64,000 bases of DNA, from positions 1 through 64,000 of the forward strand of contig JANQKV010000067.1 in the NCBI GenBank assembly GCA_028280945.1. Reading direction: 5' to 3'. Made by a program: the position numbers and the translations under genes. The DNA is from Opitutaceae bacterium. Its GTDB lineage: Bacteria; Verrucomicrobiota; Verrucomicrobiia; Opitutales; Opitutaceae. The notes below the pieces were generated by a model that did not search any database, had not been told where the DNA came from, and saw nothing but the letters and a program-made list of their open reading frames with translations. This document shows positions 43,769 to 50,736 of this stretch, one piece after another. Each line of letters opens with the position of its first letter. Position 1 is the stretch's first letter.

Positions 43769-43808
43769 GCCTCATTACGGAGATTACGTAGCCTCAATGA
43801 GGCATTTT
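43769..43808 (+). terminator. Hairpin with T-run, two alternative pairings
   Basis: GCCTCATT at 43769-43776 can pair with AATGAGGC at 43796-43803. Alternatively GCCTCA at 43791-43796 can pair with TGAGGC at 43798-43803. Either form is followed by ATTTTTA. The two stems exclude each other, as in an attenuator, but no upstream gene on this strand is known. It may terminate a small RNA. Confidence 0.45.
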
Positions 43809-43910
43809 TACAATCTGGAGCCTTCCGGCTGAGCCTTTAAAACCCATGGTTTTGGCGGTCGGTCGGAAAGGGTTCGCGCTGCTCGTGTTCATCGGCTCAG
43901 TTGAGGAAAT

Positions 43911-44522
43911 ATGAAGCTGAGTTTTTCAGATTTAGAACCCCGTCACATTTACAAGTGGATGATTTCAATGATCGTCCCTCGGCCGATTGCTTGGGTTTCA
44001 TCCGTCAGTCCCGCCGGAGTCACGAATTTGGCTCCTTTTTCGTTTTTCAACGGCGTGACCTCCCGTCCTCCGACCCTGATGTTCGTGCCGGTCACCAAGT
44101 TTGACGGCACCCCCAAAGACACCCTCCGCAACATCGAGGCATCGGAGGAATTTGTGGTGAATCTCGTAAACATGCCTTTGGCCGAAACGATGAATTCCAC
44201 GGCGGAGGCACTTCCTTACGACGAAAGTGAAATGGATCACTTCGGCATCGAAGCAGCCGCTTCCGACCATGTCGCGCCTCCGCGGGTTGCTGCCGCTCCG
44301 GTCGCGTTTGAATGCAGGTTGATGCAAATCACCCGGATCGGGGAAGCGCCTGGCATCGCCAACGTGGTGTTTGGTGAGATCATCTGTGCCCACATTGCTG
44401 ACGATGTGCTCACGGAGGCAGGTCGGATTGACCCCGCGAAACTCGATCTCATCGGACGCATGGGCGGCGAAGACTATTGCCGCTCAAATGATCAGTTCAC
44501 CATCAGCCGCAAGTCGCACTGA
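43911..44522 (+). CDS. Flavin reductase-like (FMN-binding split barrel) protein
   Basis: 203 aa. The family core is visible: SMIVPRPIAWVSSVSPAGVT, then NLAPFSFFNGVTSRPPTLMF, KDTLRNIEASEEFVVNLVNM and PVAFECRLMQITRIGEAP. These are the strands and FMN-binding loops of the flavin_reduct family, here of the class often annotated as DIM6/NTAB-like. The substrate is unknown. ATG 43911 fits the family N-terminus. 70 nt upstream of the agarase-like gene. Confidence 0.9.
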   Translation: MKLSFSDLEPRHIYKWMISMIVPRPIAWVSSVSPAGVTNLAPFSFFNGVTSRPPTLMFVPVTKFDGTPKDTLRNIEASEEFVVNLVNMPLAETMNSTAEALPYDESEMDHFGIEAAASDHVAPPRVAAAPVAFECRLMQITRIGEAPGIANVVFGEIICAHIADDVLTEAGRIDPAKLDLIGRMGGEDYCRSNDQFTISRKSH

Positions 44523-44592
44523 ACCAAGGGTGATGGCTCGGCGGCAAGATCGCGCTTCCCAACTTGCGGGGTCAGCCCCACGATAGTCCTCC

Positions 44593-45795
44593 GTGCCGCC
44601 GGACAACGCCTCGCCCACCCGATCCCTCGTCGAACCCGCCCTGCCGGCTTATCCGGGTGATTTTGACCCCACAACAGTGCGCGGCGGGTCGCGTGGAGTT
44701 CGACTCGCCAAATCCACCACCGGCCAGTGGTGGTGGGTTGACGCGGAAGGGGCAGTGGGGGTTTGCCGGGCGATTGCAGGGGTCGACGCTTCGGTGGCCA
44801 GCGAATCGGCCGATACGCAGGCGAGCCGCTGGGGTTTTGACCTGTTGATACCGCCCTGGGCGGAGGCGTTTGCCCAACGGGGTGCTCCCCATGTGCTTGA
44901 TCTGGGCCTTTCGCGAATCAATCGCGGCGGACTCAGCGAAGAAGGGGTGATTCTTCCTGACGTTTTTGATCCAAGTTGGGAAGAGGCGGTTGATCAGGTT
45001 ATTAATGGCGTTAAACCAACCCCTCAGTTGGTGGGCTGGTTTGGTGATCTCGATTTGAAATGGGGAGGGTGGGCCAGCGACGGGGCCGCCCTCGAACGTC
45101 CCGGTCTGCTGCAGGTGTGCTTGGGGATGGACCCGAGCAACCGGGCTTATCACGCGGCCTGGGAATTCGTATTGGCGCGGCACGCTGGCGAACTGGCCCG
45201 GATTTCGATGGCGTGGGGCTTGGAATTTGAACGCAGAGGACAAATTCGAGAGCTGACCCGCCAAGAAAAAGTCATCGACTCACCCGCCTATCGCCGGGAC
45301 CTCGGCGGGTTTTTGCAGGAGTATTCCCAGCGCTATTTCACCACCGTTCGGCGGGCCTCGCGCCGGGGGAACAAAAACTGTCTGCTGTTCAGTCAGCTGG
45401 TGACTCCCCACCTCCCGCCTCAGGTGCTTGAAAGCGCTTCCCGTCATTGTGATGTTTTGGTCTCCTCCGTCCCGGGTATCTCGGAAGGATCCGTGCCTGA
45501 AGTCTGGATGGTTGAGGGTTGGACTTCGACCCAATTGCTGACGCCGTTGTCATTGGGAGAAAGCAATTTGGAGGCGATCATTCGCAACGGACGGGAGTGG
45601 CTGTCCTCCGGGCTGAGAGACCCTGCAGTCGTGGGCTATGTCTGGCCGAAGTTTCAGGGAGGAGACCTGGCGGCGGATGATCCGTTCACGGCCGGTTTGG
45701 TGGACGAGAATGGACGCGTAAACACGGTGCTTACCCAACCGCTGACCGCCTTTAATGCTGCTGCTGCCCAGATCCGAGCCGAGGCGTCGGCTTGA
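44593..45795 (+). CDS. Beta-agarase-like TIM-barrel protein
   Basis: 400 aa from GTG 44593, no signal peptide. TGQWWWVDAEGAVGVCRAIAG matches the W-W-x-VDP-G-x-x-F pattern that opens agarase-like (GH50/GH86-related) modules. FDPSWEEAVDQVIN then PQLVGWFGDLDLKWG follow, the latter in place of the usual GYFLDNELKWG with its catalytic acid. Here the N-E pair is D-L-D-L, so the usual acid/base glutamate appears changed. The rest has helices and strands of a barrel (WMVEGWTSTQLLTPL, VVGYVWPKFQGGD). It may be an inactive or altered relative. Confidence 0.6.
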   Translation: MPPDNASPTRSLVEPALPAYPGDFDPTTVRGGSRGVRLAKSTTGQWWWVDAEGAVGVCRAIAGVDASVASESADTQASRWGFDLLIPPWAEAFAQRGAPHVLDLGLSRINRGGLSEEGVILPDVFDPSWEEAVDQVINGVKPTPQLVGWFGDLDLKWGGWASDGAALERPGLLQVCLGMDPSNRAYHAAWEFVLARHAGELARISMAWGLEFERRGQIRELTRQEKVIDSPAYRRDLGGFLQEYSQRYFTTVRRASRRGNKNCLLFSQLVTPHLPPQVLESASRHCDVLVSSVPGISEGSVPEVWMVEGWTSTQLLTPLSLGESNLEAIIRNGREWLSSGLRDPAVVGYVWPKFQGGDLAADDPFTAGLVDENGRVNTVLTQPLTAFNAAAAQIRAEASA

Positions 45796-45849
45796 CCCTT
45801 GCGCCGCGGACCCGGTTTGCCGACGCTCCTCTCTCCGCCACTTCGCGTC

Positions 45850-46401
45850 ATGGAACCCCACCAACTTTCCGACTACCTCAAACCTCGCATCCGCACGGTC
45901 CGGGACTGGCCCCAGCCCGGTGTGAGTTTCCGCGACATCACCACGCTGTTCAACGACCCGGAGGCCTTTCGCGTCATGATCGAAGCCTTCGCGATTCAAT
46001 GCACGCAGCTCGAGGTGGATGTTATTGCGGCGATCGATGCGCGCGGATTCATCATCGGTGGAGCGCTCTCCTACCAGCTGCACAAGCCCTTTGCCCTGGT
46101 GCGCAAGAAAGGAAAATTGCCCTACACCACGGTGGAGGAGAGCTACACCCTCGAATACGGCTCCGCCACGATTGAGATCAACGCCGATGCGTGCGAGCCC
46201 GGCCAGCGCGTGTTGATTGTCGATGATCTCATCGCTACCGGAGGCACCCTTCTCGCTTCGGTTAAACTGTTCCAGAAGATCGGTGCCGAGGTGGTTGGGG
46301 TCGCCGCCATCATTGATCTGCCCGAGCTTCAGGGTTCCCGGCGCCTGCGCGAACTCGGACTGCCGGTGCACGCCTTGTGCGCGTTTAACGAGACGGAGTA
46401 G
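45850..46401 (+). CDS. apt: Adenine phosphoribosyltransferase
   Basis: Salvages adenine with PRPP to AMP in the cytosol. 183 aa from ATG 45850 (MEPHQLSDYLKPRIRTVRDW). WPQPGVSFRDITTLFNDPEAF is the usual N-terminal region, AIDARGFIIGGALSYQL the PPi loop area, and VLIVDDLIATGGT (121-133) the PRPP-binding motif. An in-frame start at 45799 adds residues unlike the family. It leads a tight run with the dehydrogenase (11 nt) and metallophosphoesterase (6 nt). Confidence 0.96.
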   Translation: MEPHQLSDYLKPRIRTVRDWPQPGVSFRDITTLFNDPEAFRVMIEAFAIQCTQLEVDVIAAIDARGFIIGGALSYQLHKPFALVRKKGKLPYTTVEESYTLEYGSATIEINADACEPGQRVLIVDDLIATGGTLLASVKLFQKIGAEVVGVAAIIDLPELQGSRRLRELGLPVHALCAFNETE

Positions 46402-46412
46402 GACCAACCATC

Positions 46413-47399
46413 GTGGGCGGGCAGCTAAAGATCTGGTGTAACACCGAACTGAATACAGCCACGCGGGAACGGCTGCGGGCCGCAACGTCTTCCCATGAGC
46501 TTTTCCTGGCCGACAAGCAGGCCGCCAACGCGTGGGAAGAGGGCGAGGTGAGCGAAGAGTTGCTGCAGGCGGACGTGGCGTTTGGCCAACCAAGCCGCGA
46601 AGCCTGCGAGCGGTCGAGCACCCTGCGGTGGTTGGCCATAAATTCCGCTGGCTTTACCAAATACGATGCCCCGGCCTTCCGGGAAGGCCTGCGGGAACAA
46701 GGGACGGTCTTTACCAACATGTCCGCGGTCTTTGCCGATCCCTGCGCCCAGCACATCCTGGGCATGATGCTGGCCCTGAACCGGCGGCTGCTCGATTCCT
46801 GGACAGACCAGCAACACCCCGTTCCCCGGTGGACCTACACGGAACGTCGTCGGCAGTCCCGGCTGCTCAATGGTCAGACGGTGCTCATTCTCAGTTACGG
46901 GGCGATAGCCCGCCGGCTGGTGGAATTGTTGCAGCCGTTCGGCATGAAGATCTTCGCGTTGCGCCGCCGGGCCTACAGTGAAGCGGGCGTGCACGTGATC
47001 GCCGAAGAACGGTTGAGTGCGGTGCTTCCGGAGGTCGACCACCTCGTCAACATCCTGCCGCAAAACGAATCCACCGATCGATATGTCAACGCCCGGCGCC
47101 TGGCCCTGCTCAAGCCCGGGGCCCGGTTCTACAACGTGGGCCGGGGCACCACGGTGGACCAGGACGCGCTGCTGGACGCCCTGCGCGACGGACGGGTCGG
47201 CGAAGCTTATCTCGACGTCACTGACCCCGAACCGCTGCCGCCCGAGCATCCTCTTTGGCGAACCCCCCATTGTTACATCACCCCTCACACGGGAGGAGGA
47301 CGTTCCGATCAAACGGAAGCGGTGATGGAGCATTTTATAGCCAACCTCAACCGTTTCGAGCGGGGCGACCTCGACGGGATGGTCGATCGCGTGGACTAG
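46413..47399 (+). CDS. D-isomer-specific 2-hydroxyacid dehydrogenase family protein
   Basis: 328 aa from GTG 46413. The C-terminal features of the family are intact: VDHLVNILPQNESTDRYVN, RFYNVGRGTTVDQDALLDAL (catalytic Arg), DVTDPEPLPPEHPLW (Glu) and YITPHTGGG (His). The dinucleotide motif is unusual, VLILSYGAIARRLVELL, where G-x-G-x-x-G would be expected: the first Gly is Ser and the third is Ala. Cofactor binding may be altered. Probably cytosolic, substrate unknown. Confidence 0.87.
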   Translation: MGGQLKIWCNTELNTATRERLRAATSSHELFLADKQAANAWEEGEVSEELLQADVAFGQPSREACERSSTLRWLAINSAGFTKYDAPAFREGLREQGTVFTNMSAVFADPCAQHILGMMLALNRRLLDSWTDQQHPVPRWTYTERRRQSRLLNGQTVLILSYGAIARRLVELLQPFGMKIFALRRRAYSEAGVHVIAEERLSAVLPEVDHLVNILPQNESTDRYVNARRLALLKPGARFYNVGRGTTVDQDALLDALRDGRVGEAYLDVTDPEPLPPEHPLWRTPHCYITPHTGGGRSDQTEAVMEHFIANLNRFERGDLDGMVDRVD

Positions 47400-47405
47400 A
47401 GGCTG

Positions 47406-48272
47406 ATGAAGTTGTCCCGGCGCACGTTCCTGATGGGTTTGAGTGGAATTGGCGCACTGGGCGCGGCGGCCGGAGCCGGATTCGGTTACATGCGTTGGGG
47501 AGAGGCGGACTGGTTTCAGTCAACCACCACCTTGATTCGGACCGGTCGCACCGCCGAAGCCGAACCTCTCCGGATCCTGCACCTGTCGGACCTGCACGCT
47601 TCGGATGTCGTGCCGCTCTCGATGATTTCGCGAGCGGTTGAACTGGGTCTCAGGCAACATCCGGATCTGATCGTAATTACCGGTGATTTTTGGACCGATC
47701 GGTTTAACCGAATCAACGATTACACTGCGGTTTTGAAACCGCTCTCAGATCACGCCCCGACGTTTGCTGTCGCCGGGAATCATGATGGTGGCAGCTGGGC
47801 GGCGTTGATCAGGGGGTGGTCCGACCTCGATACGCTGCAGGAACTACTGACCGGGGCTGGGGTGACTTTTTTGCACAACGAATCGGCCACCCTGACCCTG
47901 GACTCGCGGCGCGTCACCTTGTTGGGGGTGGGGGATTGGTGGTCGGGCGATTGCAGGCCTTATCGGACGTTTGCGACCGCGGCCACACGCGAGGCGAACA
48001 CGCTGCGCATCGTGCTGAATCACAACCCCGACGCGAAGACCGAATTCGCGGACTATGATTGGGATCTGATGTGTTGTGGGCACACCCATGGCGGCCAGTT
48101 GCGCATGCCTTTCACGGGCCGCACTCCGTTCGCTCCGGTGAGCGATCATGATTACGTCGCGGGCCTTAATCCGTGGCGGGAACGGCTCATCTTCACCACC
48201 CGGGGGGTGGGCAATCTTCACGGCCTGCGTTTCAACTGCCGTCCCGAGGTCAGCCTTTTGCTGGTCTCCTGA
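47406..48272 (+). CDS. Tat-exported calcineurin-like metallophosphoesterase
   Basis: 288 aa. N-terminal twin-arginine signal LSRRTFLMGLSGIGALGAAA. Metal-binding motifs of the YaeI-like family: ILHLSDLHASD, VITGDFWTDRF (GD-x), FAVAGNHDGG (GNHD), IVLNHNPD and MCCGHTHGGQLRMP (GHTH). It probably hydrolyses a phosphodiester outside the cytoplasm, such as a lipid or UDP-sugar precursor as for LpxH/YaeI relatives. Its stop abuts the stop of rsgA on the other strand. Confidence 0.92.
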   Translation: MKLSRRTFLMGLSGIGALGAAAGAGFGYMRWGEADWFQSTTTLIRTGRTAEAEPLRILHLSDLHASDVVPLSMISRAVELGLRQHPDLIVITGDFWTDRFNRINDYTAVLKPLSDHAPTFAVAGNHDGGSWAALIRGWSDLDTLQELLTGAGVTFLHNESATLTLDSRRVTLLGVGDWWSGDCRPYRTFATAATREANTLRIVLNHNPDAKTEFADYDWDLMCCGHTHGGQLRMPFTGRTPFAPVSDHDYVAGLNPWRERLIFTTRGVGNLHGLRFNCRPEVSLLLVS

Positions 48273-49361
48273 CTACATGTCATCAGGATGAATACGCCCG
48301 CCGCCGCGTTTGGGTTCATGGGCCCGGCGGCGCCAGCCTGGCTTGTTTGCCACCGCTCGATTTGACTTTCGCCTGGCGGCCTTCGGGGCATACACCCCGC
48401 GCAGTTTCTTGAAGTGGCTGTAACGCTCGGGATCGAGGGTGCCGTCATCCAGCGCCCGCCGCACCGCGCATCCCGGTTCGTTGGTGTGCTTGCAGTCGGC
48501 GAACCGGCATTTGCGGGCCAGGGCGATGATGTCGGCAAAGGTTTCGTCCACGCCTTCGTCCGCCTCCCAGAGCTGGAGTTCACGCAGGCCGGGAGTGTCG
48601 ATGAGCAGGGCGCCGCCGACCGTGCGCACGAGTTCACGACGGGTGGTCGTGTGCCGTCCCTTGCTGTCTTTTTCGCGCACCTCGCCCGTGGGGAGAAAAT
48701 CCTCCGCGGTGAGAGCGTTGACGAGCGACGATTTCCCGACGCCCGAGGATCCCACCAGGGCCAGGGTCCGGCCGGGCAGGGCGAGCTCCCGCAACGGCGC
48801 CCAGCCGTCCGGGGCCGTTGTATTCGTAAGCAGGATACGAACCCCCGGGGTGATGCCGGCGAGCTCGGCCCGGATCGCCCCGGCATCTTCCACGACGTCG
48901 GTTTTGTTCAGCACGATCACCGGCTCGGCGCCACTTTCGCGGGCGGCCACCAGGAAGCGCTGAATGCGGGCGGGATTGTAGTTCCGGTCCAGGCCGCTGA
49001 CGAGCAGCACGCAATCGACGTTGGCGGCAACAACCTGTTCAATCTGTTCTTCCCCGGCGGCCCGGCGGGAGAATTTGGTGCGCCGCGGCAGCACGGCGTG
49101 AATGTCGACTCGCTGCTCATCCACCCGGGAACTCACCGCCACCCAATCGCCCACGGCGGGGAATTCACTGGTTTTGGCATGTCGATGAAAGAAGCCGCCC
49201 CGGCACTCACCCAGCCACTCCTTTTCCTCGTCCTGCACCGCATAAAACTTGCGCCGCAATTCGCAGACCACGCGGGCGGGACGGCAGCCGTTTTCCGCCC
49301 AGGGAGCGAAGGCGGCGGCCCAGGTTTCATCCCATCCGTAAGTCTGCAAAAACGTCGTCAA
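48273..49361 (-). CDS. rsgA: Ribosome small-subunit GTPase A
   Basis: Late 30S maturation GTPase. 362 aa with the circularly permuted motif order: G4 NKTD (152-155), then G1 GSSGVGKSS (204-212) and G3 DTPG (255-258). An N-terminal OB fold (VGDWVAVSSR) precedes them. The C-terminal zinc site is complete: C285-x4-C290-x-H292-x5-C298. A basic tail (KAARRKSNRAVANKPGWRRR) follows. Start ATG 49361; divergent from the TonB-like gene. Confidence 0.96.
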   Translation of the reverse strand: MTTFLQTYGWDETWAAAFAPWAENGCRPARVVCELRRKFYAVQDEEKEWLGECRGGFFHRHAKTSEFPAVGDWVAVSSRVDEQRVDIHAVLPRRTKFSRRAAGEEQIEQVVAANVDCVLLVSGLDRNYNPARIQRFLVAARESGAEPVIVLNKTDVVEDAGAIRAELAGITPGVRILLTNTTAPDGWAPLRELALPGRTLALVGSSGVGKSSLVNALTAEDFLPTGEVREKDSKGRHTTTRRELVRTVGGALLIDTPGLRELQLWEADEGVDETFADIIALARKCRFADCKHTNEPGCAVRRALDDGTLDPERYSHFKKLRGVYAPKAARRKSNRAVANKPGWRRRAHEPKRGGGRIHPDDM

Positions 49362-49381
49362 AACAACGTATTAGCGCGGGT

Positions 49382-49416
49382 CAATCCGTGCGTGGCAACG
49401 GACAATCCATGCGTGG
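49382..49416. repeat. Two direct 14-bp repeats in the rsgA/TonB-like promoter gap
   Basis: CAATCCGTGCGTGG (49382-49395) and CAATCCATGCGTGG (49403-49416) differ at one base and start 21 bp apart, two helical turns. They lie 21 bp beyond the rsgA start and 36 bp before the TonB-like start, in the divergent intergenic region, as expected of tandem regulator sites. Confidence 0.5.
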
Positions 49417-49451
49417 GCAAAACGCACTTTTGGGTCGATATTCACAGCATA

Positions 49452-50318
49452 ATGACAACACAGCTCCTTACCGTTTCGCCGGCGGTGGTGCGAGCTGACC
49501 CCCGCAAAAAAACCCCCGCCGACACAACCCCCCGAGACCTTCGGGGCAATCACGATATCCGCCCCCGGCGGAGTCGTCCGACCCCGCCCCCGCGGAGGCC
49601 ACAAAGGAAAGGTGATTGGCGGTATGAACCAAGCCGAACCTCCTCTCCCTGGATGGTCTACATCTGCGCTTTGTGCTCCGCGGCGATGCATGCGGTCGTT
49701 TTACTCGCGTTCAATGAACCCGAGGTCGTTGTCGAAACCGCGACTGCGACCACGGAGTTTGAAATCGAGTTGATGCAGATGCCTCCCATCGAGGACCTTG
49801 ATGAGCCCGAAGAGCTTTTTGAGGAAGGATCAGAAGTAGAGGAACTCGATGAGGCCTCTTACGTGCCCATGCAGGCCGACGTTCCCTCGTTCAACTCCGA
49901 AGCGGTGTTTGAGCAGAAGATGGACCTCGCCTCCTTGTTGCCGAAACCGGATTTCGATTCCGCCAAAGTGGTTTCGATTCCGCCCAAGGTTTCCCGCAAC
50001 CGCATGGATCCCACCAAGATGAAGGATCTTTTCGATCTCTCGGACCTGGATCGCGCGCCGGTGCCGCTGCTGCAGCGCCCGCCTCGCTTCCCGGCTGAGA
50101 TGAAGAAACAAGTTTCGTTCGCCGAAGTTACGGTCGACTTCATCGTCGACAAAAACGGCAGGGTTCCCTGGGCCAAAGTGACCAGTGCGTCCCACCGCGG
50201 TTTCGAGGATGCGGCGGTCCTCGGGGTGTCCCGTTGGCAATTCAAACCGGGCACAAAAGGTGGCAAAGCGGTCAACACTCGCATGCGAGTGCCGCTCCAC
50301 TTCCGTGTCGTAGACTGA
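49452..50318 (+). CDS. TonB-like energy transducer (TonB C-terminal domain)
   Basis: 288 aa from ATG 49452. A basic, proline-rich cytosolic segment is followed by one membrane helix (VYICALCSAAMHAVVLLAF, about residues 69-87), then an acidic periplasmic linker (PEELFEEGSEVEELDEA) instead of the usual Pro-Lys repeat. The C-terminal TonB domain includes VSFAEVTVDFIVDKNGRVPW and GFEDAAVLGVSRWQFKPGTK. It would couple the proton-motive force to outer-membrane receptors; a TonB-dependent receptor gene lies 0.4 kb away. The start is uncertain, since the first 60 codons overlap GC-rich sequence with hairpins; ATG 49653 is a shorter alternative. Confidence 0.82.
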   Translation: MTTQLLTVSPAVVRADPRKKTPADTTPRDLRGNHDIRPRRSRPTPPPRRPQRKGDWRYEPSRTSSPWMVYICALCSAAMHAVVLLAFNEPEVVVETATATTEFEIELMQMPPIEDLDEPEELFEEGSEVEELDEASYVPMQADVPSFNSEAVFEQKMDLASLLPKPDFDSAKVVSIPPKVSRNRMDPTKMKDLFDLSDLDRAPVPLLQRPPRFPAEMKKQVSFAEVTVDFIVDKNGRVPWAKVTSASHRGFEDAAVLGVSRWQFKPGTKGGKAVNTRMRVPLHFRVVD

Positions 50319-50362
50319 CCGACTAATTCGGTCCCCCTCCCAAGCCAACGGGAGACCCAACC

Positions 50363-50398
50363 AGCGCCGAACCGTTCGCGGTTCGGCGCTTCGGTTTT
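50363..50398. terminator. Bidirectional hairpin between TonB-like and YhbY genes
   Basis: A perfect 12-bp stem, AGCGCCGAACCG with CGGTTCGGCGCT and a TTCG tetraloop (50363-50390), is followed on the plus strand by TCGGTTTT. It sits between two convergent genes, 45 nt after the TonB-like stop and 8 nt before the yhbY-like stop. Confidence 0.8.
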
Positions 50399-50405
50399 CC
50401 CGGAC

Positions 50406-50711
50406 TCAACCGTTCGCCGGCGGCCGATACAGCAGGGCGGTGCGGCCGACGCTTCCCACCAAGGCGGCGCCGGTCGACGCGGCGAGGCCTTCGAACAGGG
50501 CCTGGCGGACTTTGCGGTCCGGTTCTGCTGCCCGAACTTTGACCAATTGATCACGCTGCAACGCCCGCCCGAGCTCCTTCAGCACCGAGTCGCTTGCGCC
50601 ATGATGCCCGATTTGAATCGCCGTCGCCAAGGTCTGGCCGTGCGCCCGCAGGGCGCGGCGTTCGGCGGAGGTGAGCTCGGGACTGGACACGGATTGAAGG
50701 CAGTGGACCAC
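50406..50711 (-). CDS. YhbY/CRM-domain RNA-binding protein
   Basis: 101 aa. LTSAERRALRAHGQTLATAI followed by IGHHGASDSVLKELGRAL and DQLVKVRA, then VGSVGRTALLYRP: the CRS1/YhbY fold that binds pre-50S rRNA. The conserved G-x-x-G loop (GHHG) is present. The start is GTG 50711, or GTG 50690 seven codons in, nearer to the usual length of about 95. It lies 25 nt downstream of the receptor gene. Confidence 0.9.
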   Translation of the reverse strand: MVHCLQSVSSPELTSAERRALRAHGQTLATAIQIGHHGASDSVLKELGRALQRDQLVKVRAAEPDRKVRQALFEGLAASTGAALVGSVGRTALLYRPPANG

Positions 50712-50736
50712 GCGTTCGGCGTCAACGTCCCTCCGT

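Larger units (their letters stand above)
43387..43910. other. AT-rich divergent intergenic region upstream of the pilin operon
   Basis: 524 bp, clearly richer in A and T than its surroundings and without a credible gene. It must hold promoters for the leftward pilin operon and the rightward flavin reductase gene. It contains a degenerate copy of the TAGGG-N6-CCCTA motif (43678-43695), a run of ten A at 43737-43746, a hairpin with T-run (43769-43808) and a small palindrome AAAACC-CAT-GGTTTT (43839-43853). Confidence 0.6.

Noticed and set aside
48414-49451. Upstream extension of the TonB-like frame across rsgA
   Set aside because: The extra 346 codons are antisense to rsgA; the start was set at ATG 49452 or later.
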